The notes under the pieces were generated by a model. That model was not told where the DNA came from. It worked only from the letters and a program-made list of their open reading frames with translations, and searched no databases. From Haloimpatiens lingqiaonensis (lineage in GTDB: Bacteria; Bacillota; Clostridia; Clostridiales; Clostridiaceae), in NCBI RefSeq assembly GCF_901447495.1, contig NZ_CABDWS010000001.1, positions 53,837-117,836 on the forward strand: a DNA stretch of 64,000 nt. Reading direction: 5' to 3'. Positions within the stretch are counted from its first letter, which is position 1. Each line of letters begins with the position of its first letter. Both the position numbers and the translations under genes were made by a program. Of the stretch, positions 1-7,320 are shown piece after piece.

Positions 1-81
1 TAAATTTTCTAAGATAACAAAATATATTATCCTCAATTCAAATTATATCATAGAATATAATGTAAAAATAATACGTATCTA

Positions 82-257
82 AAGTAAGTATTTTCTCAAG
101 TAATATCAGCAGCATAAAAACCTCCCATAGATTAAGCTCCAGTTTACTTTATCTATGAGAGGTTTGTATTTTAATTATATATTTGGTAAAATTTACTCAC
201 CAGGAGTCTTGACAAAAAAAGGATGTAGCGGAGCGGAAGACTTTTTTTGTTTGCTAA
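82..257. repeat. Dispersed repeat copy A (IS-associated)
   Basis: About 175 bp, nearly identical to 1030-1206. It contains an imperfect hairpin (CCTCCCATAGATTAAG opposite CTTTATCTATGAGAGG) followed by a T-rich run. Next comes a block with short A7/T7 inverted arms around GATGTAGCGGAGCGGAAGA. Shorter copies lie at 2174-2277 and 2459-2520. Copy B forms the 3' end of the truncated istA, so the family appears linked to insertion-element debris. Nothing else is visible in bases 1-81. Confidence 0.8.
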
Positions 258-297
258 AAATTTAAGCATAAGACAGTAACTGTTTGCTATCTTATGC

Positions 298-675
298 TTA
301 AATACTATGTTTTAATATCCACTGTTTTATGGCATCTTTAGAAAAAGATCCATTGGCTACATTAAGTCCAAATTCAATCAATTCTGTTTGAGAAAATTTT
401 AAGTTAATTTTATTCATTTTACATAATACACCCATAACTATAGTTCCAACTCTTTTATTGCCATCTTTAAATCCATGGTTATTTATAAGTGAATACGTTA
501 ATGCTGCTATTTTATCTTCTGTAGTTTTGTTTAAATCTTCACCAGCAAAGGTTAAAAATGGAGTTTCTAATGCACTCTCTATTAAAGACATGTTATTAAT
601 TCCTGTTTTTCCTCCATGTTTTGAAATTGTTTGGTTATGAATATACATTAAAACTTCTAAGCTTATCATCTTCAT
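298..675 (-). CDS. doc: Doc/Fic-family toxin (death-on-curing type)
   Basis: A 125-residue protein of the Fic/Doc superfamily. The signature HGFKDGNKR is at residues 67-75, with the catalytic-loop His and the phosphate-binding GNKR intact. The length fits Doc toxins, which phosphorylate EF-Tu and stall translation; that activity is family knowledge, not shown here. The start ATG overlaps the stop of the upstream small gene as ATGA, the usual antitoxin-toxin coupling. The pair sits beside transposon remnants and repeats, consistent with horizontal acquisition. The toxin looks intact, with no frameshift. Confidence 0.88.
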   Translation of the reverse strand: MKMISLEVLMYIHNQTISKHGGKTGINNMSLIESALETPFLTFAGEDLNKTTEDKIAALTYSLINNHGFKDGNKRVGTIVMGVLCKMNKINLKFSQTELIEFGLNVANGSFSKDAIKQWILKHSI

Positions 676-845
676 TTAGCTAACTCCTTTAGAGCTATGT
701 CATTTTCTTTTATAAATTCATCAACTAACTTTTTATGCTCTTTATTATTTTTTTCTTTTAGATATTCTGCAAAATCTATAACTTCCGATAACATATCTTC
801 GGACATATCCTTTGATATTTCTATAAGTTTTTTTGCTAAAGACAT
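672..845 (-). CDS. Putative antitoxin of the Doc module
   Basis: A 57-residue, highly charged, helix-prone protein (MSLAKKLIEISKDMSED...). It overlaps the Doc toxin start by 4 bp. I chose the ATG at 845 because AGGAG lies 8 bases upstream; an in-frame ATG at 881 has no comparable site. The composition resembles short antitoxins that pair with Doc or RelE-like toxins (DUF2281-like). No DNA-binding domain is obvious. The assignment rests mainly on operon position. Confidence 0.72.
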   Translation of the reverse strand: MSLAKKLIEISKDMSEDMLSEVIDFAEYLKEKNNKEHKKLVDEFIKENDIALKELAK

Positions 846-1029
846 TAAAATCACTCCTTTCCATGTATTATAAGGTAGCATTTATATTATTGGTTTTTTA
901 TTCTATAATAATACTGTAACATATACAATATTTACTTACAATATGTACATGAAATTTAAGAGTTTATTTCCCCATCAGTAGGCAAATCATTGTATTCAGA
1001 AAAACACCAGATACCAAGTATCCTACGGA

Positions 1030-1206
1030 TTAGTAAGTATTTTTTCAAGTAATACCAGCAGCATAAAAACCTCCCATAGATTAAGCTTCAGTTTACTTTA
1101 TCTACGAGAGGTTTGTATTTTAATTATATATTTGGTAAAATTTACTCCCCTGGGGTCGTGACAAAAAAAGGATGTAGCGGAGCGGAAGACTTTTTTTGTT
1201 TGCTAT
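1030..1206. repeat. Dispersed repeat copy B (overlaps istA 3' end)
   Basis: Second long copy of the repeat at 82-257, differing at about ten positions. Bases 1142-1206 provide the last ~20 codons of the adjacent truncated istA, so the repeat supplies its stop. The hairpin followed by a T-rich run could act as a terminator. Confidence 0.8.
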
Positions 1207-2059
1207 CTACTGTATTAAAAACTTCTTGAGGTATTTTTTTAGTTGTACCATGCTTCCTTACATTTGCAGTATTTTTAAGCCAATCTAATAGAAATTTTCT
1301 AGCTTCTTCAATATCAGAAAACTCTCTTCCTTTAAAACAATTATCCTTAACGTAGTTTACATTTGATTCCACTTTCCCCTTATCCGTAGGAGTTCTAACC
1401 CTACAGGGCTGCGCCCAAAAGCCATAATGTGCAGCAAATGTAGCGTAATTCTTTTGAACCGTAGGTTCGTAAAAATCAGCTTCTAAAATGCCAGCTTTTA
1501 AATTATCAAGCTTTACTGTTTCAGGTACACCACCAAAGTATTTAAATCCATTTTTATGGCATTCAATAAATGTTTTAACAGATTGGTCAAATACAATTTG
1601 AACATACATATATCTTGAATAACTTAGTGTCATAACGAATATCCAAGCTTTTTTATGCCTATTATTAACTTTTATTGTGCCTATATATCCAAAATCTACT
1701 TGAGCTTCTTCACCTGGTAAACTTGTTAATACCATATAAGCCTTCGGCGGAGTTGTTTTAATTTTAGCTATATATCGTTTTACCGTATCATAGCTTCCAC
1801 TAAAGTTATAATCCCTTTGCAAATCTTGAAATATTCTTTTAGCTGTTAAATCCTTTGATATTTGAATATTTATATATTCTTTATATGGATCTAATATTGT
1901 TGGATATGTTTTCCTTTCTGCTATTCCATTTTGTTTAGTTTTCTCTAAGTATGTTCTTACTGTTTTCCTATCTATTTCTAATATTCTGCTTATTTGTGAC
2001 TTGTTATATCCTTTTTTAAAAAGCGTTTCTATTGTTGTATGCATTTCTACCCCCAACAT
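1142..2059 (-). pseudogene. istA: IS21-family transposase IstA, C-terminally truncated
   Basis: This 305-residue ORF matches IstA, the DDE transposase of IS21 elements. An N-terminal helix-turn-helix (residues ~6-40) is followed by an integrase-core domain. The catalytic acidic residues appear in the contexts QVDFGY, VKLDNLK and GKVES. Family members usually run ~400-500 residues and are followed by the ATPase istB. Here the ORF ends inside a repeated sequence that provides the last ~20 codons, and there is no istB. It is therefore a decayed element unlikely to transpose alone. The start has a GGGGAAG site 6-7 bases upstream. Confidence 0.85.
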
Positions 2060-2071
2060 ATATATCTTCCC

Positions 2072-2170
2072 CTTTGTAGTATTTTAATTATATTAAACTA
2101 CAAAGGACTTATATTTTTCCATATAGGTGGGGAATTTTCTTTCCCTTAAGTGGGTAATTTTATTTTACCA
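2072..2170. mobile_element. Likely terminal region of the IS21-like element
   Basis: Upstream of istA lies a 9-bp perfect palindrome (CTTTGTAGT/ACTACAAAG, 2072-2105). A second hairpin-like block, AGTGGGTAA...TTTACCACT, is near 2145-2169. Palindromes of this kind at the istA 5' side fit a transposase-binding end. The exact element terminus and any target duplication could not be determined. Confidence 0.4.
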
Positions 2171-2173
2171 CTA

Positions 2174-2277
2174 ACAGAGAGGTTTGTATTTTAATTATAT
2201 ATTTGGCAAAATTTACACCCCTGGGATCGTGACAAAAAAAGGATGTAGCGGAGCGGAAGACTTTTTTTGTTTGCTAA
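2174..2277. repeat. Dispersed repeat copy C (3' part only)
   Basis: Matches the last ~100 bp of the repeat at 82-257 and 1030-1206, starting at GAGAGGTTTGTATTTT. It joins directly to the group II intron-like fragment, so the two were brought together by rearrangement or insertion. Confidence 0.75.
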
Positions 2278-2458
2278 CGATATGGCAGGATTCACTTTAT
2301 GTTACGACCTATACTTTTGCTCGCATTCTTCCGAACACTTTGTCACCACACTTAGCACATATAATTTCTTATATGCACCGCGGCTAGCTAAAAGGCTCCT
2401 TGACGATTACCTTTGCTGGACTTTCACCAGCTAGTATGGTCCAGCTTAGCTGGACGTG
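2278..2458 (-). mobile_element. Probable group II intron domain I fragment
   Basis: Read on the minus strand, this segment has the look of bacterial group II intron domain I: a hairpin GTCCAGCTAAGCTGGAC, then GGTGAAAGTCC, GGTAATCGTCAAGGAGCC, GCGGTGCATATAAG and GGTCGTAACATAAAGTG. No intron-encoded reverse transcriptase, domain V or domain VI is present, so it is a fragment. It is flanked on both sides by copies of the IS-associated repeat. The assignment is from remembered sequence style; a covariance search would settle it. Confidence 0.45.
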
Positions 2459-2520
2459 CCCCCTGGGATCGTGACAAAAAAAGGATGTAGCGAAGCGGAA
2501 GACTTTTTTTTGTTTGCTAC
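2459..2520. repeat. Dispersed repeat copy D (short)
   Basis: About 60 bp matching the terminal block of the repeat (CCCTGGGATCGTGACAAAAA... to TTTGTTTGCTA). It has one G-to-A change in the GATGTAGCG(G/A)AGCGG core and one extra T. Confidence 0.75.
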
Positions 2521-2542
2521 CTGTCACCATAAAGTCCTCTTG

Positions 2543-2884
2543 TTAATATAAACCTTTTTCCTTTATAGTATCATATGCTATATCAATGAATTCTTTATGT
2601 TTTATAATTCCAAGCTGTAAATTATTATCACTATAAAGCCATTCCTTGAAGCTTTCCATTCCTACAAAATATTGATTATCGATATAAACATAAATCCCTT
2701 TATTTAAGGATTCAAACATTTCAAGTATAGCATTTCTAAAATACCCCCTTCCTTTTGCATAAATTCCAAATTGATCCTCTTGACCATTGTATTTTAAACT
2801 TAATTTTAGATTGTCATAAAATTTTTCTATATTAATAGTAATCCTGTTATTAGTAATATAAACAATTTTATCTACCTCTCTCAT
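2543..2884 (-). CDS. Hypothetical protein, 113 aa
   Basis: A 113-residue soluble protein I do not recognise. It has a strong Shine-Dalgarno (AAAGGAGGGATAATTT before ATG), which supports translation. There is no signal peptide, membrane segment or cysteine motif. It is moderately charged, with aromatic clusters (GIYVYIDNQYF, residues ~64-74). It lies downstream of the flagellin terminator on the same strand, between that terminator and the mobile-element debris. It could be accessory cargo; no function is assigned. Confidence 0.7.
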   Translation of the reverse strand: MREVDKIVYITNNRITINIEKFYDNLKLSLKYNGQEDQFGIYAKGRGYFRNAILEMFESLNKGIYVYIDNQYFVGMESFKEWLYSDNNLQLGIIKHKEFIDIAYDTIKEKGLY

Positions 2885-2910
2885 AAATTATCCCTCCTTT
2901 CCTCTAATTT

Positions 2911-2941
2911 AAAAAGAAGCCAGAGCTTTCACCCTGACTCC
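2911..2941 (-). terminator. Rho-independent terminator after the second flagellin exon
   Basis: On the minus strand a GUCAGGGU/GCUCUGGC stem is capped by a GAAA tetraloop and followed by a run of five U. It is the first good terminator downstream of flagellin and lies after the second C-terminal exon. The flagellin transcript is therefore expected to run through the group I intron and the alternative exon. Confidence 0.75.
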
Positions 2942-2970
2942 ATATTATTATACTATTGTAAATTTATCAA

Positions 2971-3024
2971 CTATCTTAATAATTGAAGAACTCCTTGAGG
3001 TTGTTGGTTAGCTTGCGGTACCAT
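2971..3024 (-). other. Alternative flagellin C-terminal exon
   Basis: This 54-nt segment encodes MVPQANQQPQGVLQLLR and a stop. It is nearly identical in protein sequence to the flagellin C-terminus (MLAQANNQPQGVLQLLR) but differs at many synonymous positions, suggesting it has been translated and selected. It begins immediately after a G that suits the omega-G of the preceding group I intron. Splicing from the Ala codon at 3497-3499 to this exon would keep the reading frame and give an intact flagellin. It has no promoter or Shine-Dalgarno of its own. Confidence 0.75.
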
Positions 3025-3442
3025 CAAATACCTTTCAGTATCTGCCAGACTATATCTTCAACCAATACAAAAACTAACATCTGTTCTCTGTACTTTGATA
3101 TTTGTACTCTGTAGTTGGTTGTCGGGTACTTCGGGAAACCTCATTCCCTACAGACCTCATCAGCATATAATTAAGATTTTTATGAACAAAGTGAATAAAA
3201 ATCATCTTAATTCTCCACTTTCAATCCTCAATTCTCAATTACTTAGCTGGTTCGTCTTAGTCGTTGAACCTTCTCCAACCTTTCGGTACAGGAGCTCGGC
3301 TGCTGATTATCCAATCTGAATTCTTTTTAACCTATCACGCTTGTCCTTTCGAACTACGTTGTAGGGAATCCAGCTCTAAGGAAGTTCCAGCAATTCACCC
3401 GATTTGCAATAAGGATTACTCCTTAAGGGACCCTCAAATAAC
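3025..3442 (-). ncRNA. Group I self-splicing intron in the flagellin transcript
   Basis: The minus strand has the conserved group I core in order. P2 is AAGGA-GUAA-UCCUU. P3 is UCGGGU (3397-3402) with ACCCGA (3122-3127). P4 is UUGCUG (near 3388-3394) with CAGCAG (near 3300-3305). P6 is CUCC/GGAG with an inner ACC-GAAA-GGU. The R element GUUCAACGACUAAGAC is at 3254-3269 and the S element AAGAUAUAGUCUGG at 3045-3058, giving P7 as GACUA/UAGUC. P8 is AACCAA/UUGGUU, and a P9 hairpin precedes the presumed omega-G at 3025. No homing endonuclease is encoded. The 5' splice site and guide sequence are not certain, so the upper boundary is approximate and could be 3496. Confidence 0.85.
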
Positions 3443-4930
3443 CTATCTCAATAATTGTAATACTCCTTGAGGTTGATTATTTGCTTGAGCCAACATAGCT
3501 TGAGCAGCTTGGCTAAGGATGTTGTTCTTTGAGAAGTTCATCATTTCTTTAGCCATGTCTACGTCTCTAACTCTTGATTCTGCTGACTGAAGGTTTTCTG
3601 AAGAAGTTCCTAGATTAGCTATTGTGTGCTCTAATCTATTTTGGTAAGCACCAAGCTTGCTTCTTTCTTCGGATACTGTTGTTATAGCTTTATTAATAGT
3701 TTCTATAGCTTTATTAGCATTCTTTTGTGTTGAAACATCGATTCCCTTATAAGTTACGGCTTGTGATACAATAGAACCATCTGCTCCGAAAGTTGCTTTC
3801 GTTGATGCAGTTACATTTCTATCTAATGTAGAAGTTTTAGTCCCAGTTCCATCAAGAGTTGCATAATCAAAGTTAATTTTTATATTCTTATCTGTAGAAC
3901 CAATTACTGCACTTGTTTGATTGTTATAAATCTTTGCAGTTGCTCCAACATCTGCTGATGCGCTATCTTGAAGCTTCACTTGCTTGTACTCTGCCGCAAC
4001 TTGGAAAGTATAAGTATTTCCATTTGCATTTTCAGCGTCTTCGGCAATTCCTAAAGTCATGCCAGCATATTGGAATGTACTATTAGCTCCTTGAGTAACA
4101 GTTACACTTTGGTATGATTTACCACCATCAAGAGAAATTGATGCACCAGCAACTTGTTCTTTTCCGCCTACTGTTGCAGTACTATCAATACGTACCATTA
4201 TTGTAGCATCTTGTGAACCATTGTAGTCACCAGCTGTACCTGCAAGTGCTCCCCCAAGTGCATTACTTTGTGATACAGCAGCACCAGTTATTGCTGTACC
4301 TGCTGTTGCAGCAGATTTTGCCACAGTAGTAATTTTATAACCATCTAAATTATCAGATGGATTTTCTACACTTCCAATTCCTGCGGCGTTTGTAGCATCA
4401 ACACTGTATACTTCCATATCTCCTGACACACTTAGAGCTTTTGCATCCATTGCATTAATTGAAATTGTAATGTTTTGATTTTTATTAGCTCCGATATGGA
4501 ATGTATCCTTCAATCCACCAGCCATAAGGTTTTGAGTATTAAATTCAGTTGTATTTGATATTCTTGTTATTTCTTTAGCCAATTCATCTACTTCTGATTG
4601 AATCTTTGCTCTATCATCCGCTGTATTTGTATCTGTTGATGATTGAACTGATAACTCTCTCATTCTTTGAAGAATTGAATGAGTTTCGTTAAGTGCTCCC
4701 TCAGCTGTTTGTAACAATGAAATACCGTCTTGAGCATTTCTTGAAGCTTGGTCAAGTCCTCTAATTTGTCCTCTCATTTTTTCAGATATAGCTAGTCCTG
4801 CAGCATCATCTCCAGCTCTGTTTATTCTTAAACCTGAGCTTAATTTTTCCATTGACTTTCCTGCAGCTACTGTGTTACCGCTCATCATTCTGTGAGCGTT
4901 CATAGCATTCATATTGTGGTTAATTATCAT
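3443..4930 (-). CDS. fliC: Flagellin
   Basis: A 495-residue flagellin, the filament subunit exported by the flagellar type III system. The conserved N-terminal D0/D1 region (residues 1-~165, with SGLRINRAGDDAAG) and C-terminal D1/D0 region (~405-495, ending NNQPQGVLQLLR) flank a variable Ala/Thr/Gly-rich middle domain, probably surface exposed. AAGGAGG lies 8 bases before ATG. The leader carries a CsrA-like site. The only sigma-D-like promoter seen is ~700 bp upstream, beyond a four-helix-bundle gene. The stop codon runs straight into a group I intron followed by a second C-terminal exon, so two C-termini may be produced. Confidence 0.97.
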   Translation of the reverse strand: MIINHNMNAMNAHRMMSGNTVAAGKSMEKLSSGLRINRAGDDAAGLAISEKMRGQIRGLDQASRNAQDGISLLQTAEGALNETHSILQRMRELSVQSSTDTNTADDRAKIQSEVDELAKEITRISNTTEFNTQNLMAGGLKDTFHIGANKNQNITISINAMDAKALSVSGDMEVYSVDATNAAGIGSVENPSDNLDGYKITTVAKSAATAGTAITGAAVSQSNALGGALAGTAGDYNGSQDATIMVRIDSTATVGGKEQVAGASISLDGGKSYQSVTVTQGANSTFQYAGMTLGIAEDAENANGNTYTFQVAAEYKQVKLQDSASADVGATAKIYNNQTSAVIGSTDKNIKINFDYATLDGTGTKTSTLDRNVTASTKATFGADGSIVSQAVTYKGIDVSTQKNANKAIETINKAITTVSEERSKLGAYQNRLEHTIANLGTSSENLQSAESRVRDVDMAKEMMNFSKNNILSQAAQAMLAQANNQPQGVLQLLR

Positions 4931-4938
4931 AATAAATT

Positions 4939-4972
4939 CCTCCTTGAGTTTTGTTTTTTGGCATCCTTGCCA
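4939..4972 (-). promoter_or_regulatory. Predicted CsrA-binding leader of flagellin
   Basis: On the minus strand, UGGC-AAGGAU-GCCA forms a hairpin with GGA in its loop (4959-4972). A second GGA lies within the Shine-Dalgarno CUCAAGGAGGAA (about 4939-4948). This two-site arrangement matches how CsrA represses hag translation in Bacillus subtilis. csrA and its antagonist fliW are encoded ~4.3 kb upstream. The site is seen in sequence; binding is inferred. Confidence 0.65.
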
Positions 4973-5149
4973 TTATTTTTATTTATTTAAAAGTCAGTGA
5001 TGACTCTTAAAGCTTGGTTAATTAATAATTAATAATGAAGAATTAATAATTATGGAGGATTTTCTTCCGCTTCGCTTCAGAAAATCTGTATTATAATTTT
5101 TTTAAACCCCCTAACTAGCGTGGAACACGCATGCCGTTAGGCTGCCTTT

Positions 5150-5515
5150 TTAATTAATAGTTAATTTTTCCTTTGTTGTTTTAACTATTGAAACTAAAAT
5201 TTTATTCAATTCTGTACATTCACCTAGTATAGATTTTGATGCGTTAGCATCCATGTAGTTTGTTGCAGTTAACAATTCTAACCAATAAGCTGTTTCAGAA
5301 CATTCTTTCAATGCAATATTCATCTTTGACAAAAAGTCTTTTTTGCTTTGCGCAAATATTCCTTCTTTTATATTGGCACCTATACTTGTACCAGAACGTA
5401 AAACTTGTTTTGAAAGAACATATTCTTTCTTATATTTACACAAATACTTATACAAATTAACTATCTTTATAGAAAACTTAAATGCCTTTTGGTAAACCAA
5501 ATTTTCCTTCATCAT
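5150..5515 (-). CDS. Four-helix-bundle protein (S23/IVS-protein family)
   Basis: A 121-residue protein of the four-helix-bundle family first known from 23S rRNA intervening sequences (S23) and related to Avd. Landmarks are VYQKAFKFSIKIVNLY, the SGTSIGANIKEG turn (residues ~42-53) and ALKECSETAYWLELL. A paralogue lies on the opposite strand at 10913-11299. The molecular role is unknown. It is placed between a sigma-D-like promoter (5639-5665) and flagellin, so it may be transcribed with flagellin. Short tandem repeats flank it. No reverse transcriptase or variable-repeat pair is nearby, so it is not part of a visible diversity-generating retroelement. Confidence 0.85.
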   Translation of the reverse strand: MMKENLVYQKAFKFSIKIVNLYKYLCKYKKEYVLSKQVLRSGTSIGANIKEGIFAQSKKDFLSKMNIALKECSETAYWLELLTATNYMDANASKSILGECTELNKILVSIVKTTKEKLTIN

Positions 5516-5578
5516 ATCAACCTTCTTATCTATTAATAGTTATTACTAATTCTTAACTATCTTTTAGAATAATAATCA

Positions 5579-5720
5579 GTTAATATGCTAATTCTTAATT
5601 CTTAATTCTTAATTCTTAATTCTTAATTCTTAATTTAATTATCGTCCCCCCCAATTTTTCCTTTACCCCTTTTTTAAATATTTTTTCAATTTTTAATTAT
5701 TAATTCTTAATTCTTAATTG
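5579..5720. repeat. Heptad tandem repeat (AATTCTT)n, two tracts
   Basis: Tandem AATTCTT/TTAATTC heptamers at about 5579-5635, and again at 5695-5720. They flank the sigma-D-like promoter upstream of the four-helix-bundle gene. A related imperfect tract with the same 7-bp period is at 34502-34577. Confidence 0.8.
5639..5665 (-). promoter_or_regulatory. Sigma-D (sigma-28) promoter upstream of four-helix-bundle gene and flagellin
   Basis: On the minus strand TAAA is followed by exactly 15 bases and then GACGATAA, matching the flagellar consensus TAAA-N15-GCCGATAA at all but one -10 base. The identical -10 with the same spacing is found before fapA. This is the only such site found upstream of flagellin. 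Confidence 0.75.
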
Positions 5721-5723
5721 CCC

Positions 5724-7307
5724 CTACGCCGTTCCAAGCTGCGAATACAACCAATTACTCTGCGAATTCAAATTATTCATATTCCTCTCCAGCATAGCAA
5801 ACATCTTATAATATCTTTCTTGTTTTTGATAGATTTTATTTTCCATTTCTTTTATGGATTTATTTCTTTCCTCTATTTTCTTTGATAAATCATTGCTTCC
5901 TAACCATCTGGTGTCTTTGTAGCCAGCTTTTTTGACTAAAACGCCCTCTGAGCCTATATAATTGTCAAAGGTATCCTTAAATCTTTGGAGTATACCCTTT
6001 TCATCTTGGTTGGTGCTGCTTTGGGTAAATAATTTTTGCACTTGATCACCTTTTGTCTCTAGAGCTTGTTTAAACTTATCTTCATCAAGCTTAAGTTTTC
6101 CTCCATCTCTCCAGTTACTAGTGGTTTCTATACCTATTTCTTGAGCACTTAATCCTGCTCCTTCTACTGCACTATAGAAGGTTTGCCTTAAGTTCGCAAG
6201 CAAGCTGGAAAGATTACTTTCTCTAGAAAGCATGCCTTTTTTAGCTTTTTCTTCCCAATTCTTTATTTCATCTTCACTCATATCTTTCTTTTGAGCTTCT
6301 GTAAGTGGTTTAAACTTGTATTCTTTTTTCTCATCTACTTTAGTTTTAATTTTTTCAATTAAGGAATTGTATTTATCGATGAATTTTTTGAACTTTTCTA
6401 CTTTATCTGTAGCATCTGGCTTTATATTTATGTTAACTTCATCGCCAACTTTAGCACCACTTATATCATATTGAACATTATCTATAGTAAAAGTGTTTTT
6501 TTCAAATTCCTTAGATTCAAAATAAGTTTCTTCTCCTGGGGGTTTTATAGATGCCTGGGCATTTTCCCCTGTAAAATCACCATTTATTTTAAGGTTTTCT
6601 GCTGCTGTTCCTGATATACTTAAAGTTTGAGAACTACCAGTATCCTTCGTTTCAAATGTAAATTTTCTAGTTAATTCACTAAAACTAGCATTTATATAGT
6701 TGCCTAAAGTTTCTTTACTATCGCTACTAAGTTTAGTATTTCTAATGTCGTTTAAAAAATCACTTATAGATTTAGTGCTATCTACATTTACAGTAAAAGT
6801 TTTGCCATTAACCTTAAACTCCATTGTTCCATTAGCAATATTAAGATTATTTCCATCTTGGTCTTTAATATCTGCTAACTTAGTGCTTAAATTAGTTTCT
6901 GCATTTAACGCCACATCATTTTGTTTTTTAGCACTTGAGGCTAACTTGTTTACTTTTACCGCATAGTTTCCTCTTACTGCTCCACCAAAGGCAATAGCGT
7001 TAATCTTACTACTGTCACTGCTTTCAGCCTTTAAGCCTGAATAAGATATACTAGCCATTAAATTAGTTTCTGCAGGTGCTAATATATCTAAGTATCCATT
7101 ATAAAATTCCTTTAAGTCTTTTATTACATCTATATAAGCCTCTTGTTGCCACTGTATAATTTGTCTATTTTGCTTCATCTGATCTAGTCTAGCATTGTCT
7201 CCAGCAATCATCTTATTAACCATGCCGTCAGTATCCATACCAGTGGCTAAACCTGTAATTCTGCTATAATCCGAACCACTACTATTATTTACTCCACCTA
7301 CTTGCAC
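5724..7307 (-). CDS. fliD: Flagellar hook-associated protein 2 (filament cap)
   Basis: A 527-residue FliD, the pentameric cap at the filament tip under which flagellin is inserted. The N-terminal region (ITGLATGMDTDGMVNKM, residues ~17-33) and coiled C-terminal segment (MENKIYQKQERYYKMFAML near residues 490-508) are the conserved FliD_N and FliD_C parts. The GTG start follows a near-perfect anti-16S ribosome site (GGAGGTGATCCT), which decides the start. It is 13 bp downstream of the FliT-like chaperone gene and probably co-transcribed with it. Confidence 0.95.
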   Translation of the reverse strand: MQVGGVNNSSGSDYSRITGLATGMDTDGMVNKMIAGDNARLDQMKQNRQIIQWQQEAYIDVIKDLKEFYNGYLDILAPAETNLMASISYSGLKAESSDSSKINAIAFGGAVRGNYAVKVNKLASSAKKQNDVALNAETNLSTKLADIKDQDGNNLNIANGTMEFKVNGKTFTVNVDSTKSISDFLNDIRNTKLSSDSKETLGNYINASFSELTRKFTFETKDTGSSQTLSISGTAAENLKINGDFTGENAQASIKPPGEETYFESKEFEKNTFTIDNVQYDISGAKVGDEVNINIKPDATDKVEKFKKFIDKYNSLIEKIKTKVDEKKEYKFKPLTEAQKKDMSEDEIKNWEEKAKKGMLSRESNLSSLLANLRQTFYSAVEGAGLSAQEIGIETTSNWRDGGKLKLDEDKFKQALETKGDQVQKLFTQSSTNQDEKGILQRFKDTFDNYIGSEGVLVKKAGYKDTRWLGSNDLSKKIEERNKSIKEMENKIYQKQERYYKMFAMLERNMNNLNSQSNWLYSQLGTA

Positions 7308-7320
7308 AGGATCACCTCCA

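Noticed and set aside
2278..2400. Zinc-ribbon coding fragment (frame reading IICAKCGDKVFGRM)
   Set aside because: It is short, bounded by stops, and the DNA fits a group II intron domain I better.
3095..3470. Plus-strand ORFs opposite the flagellin intron
   Set aside because: They lie antisense to a structured RNA, lack ribosome sites and have no recognisable protein character.
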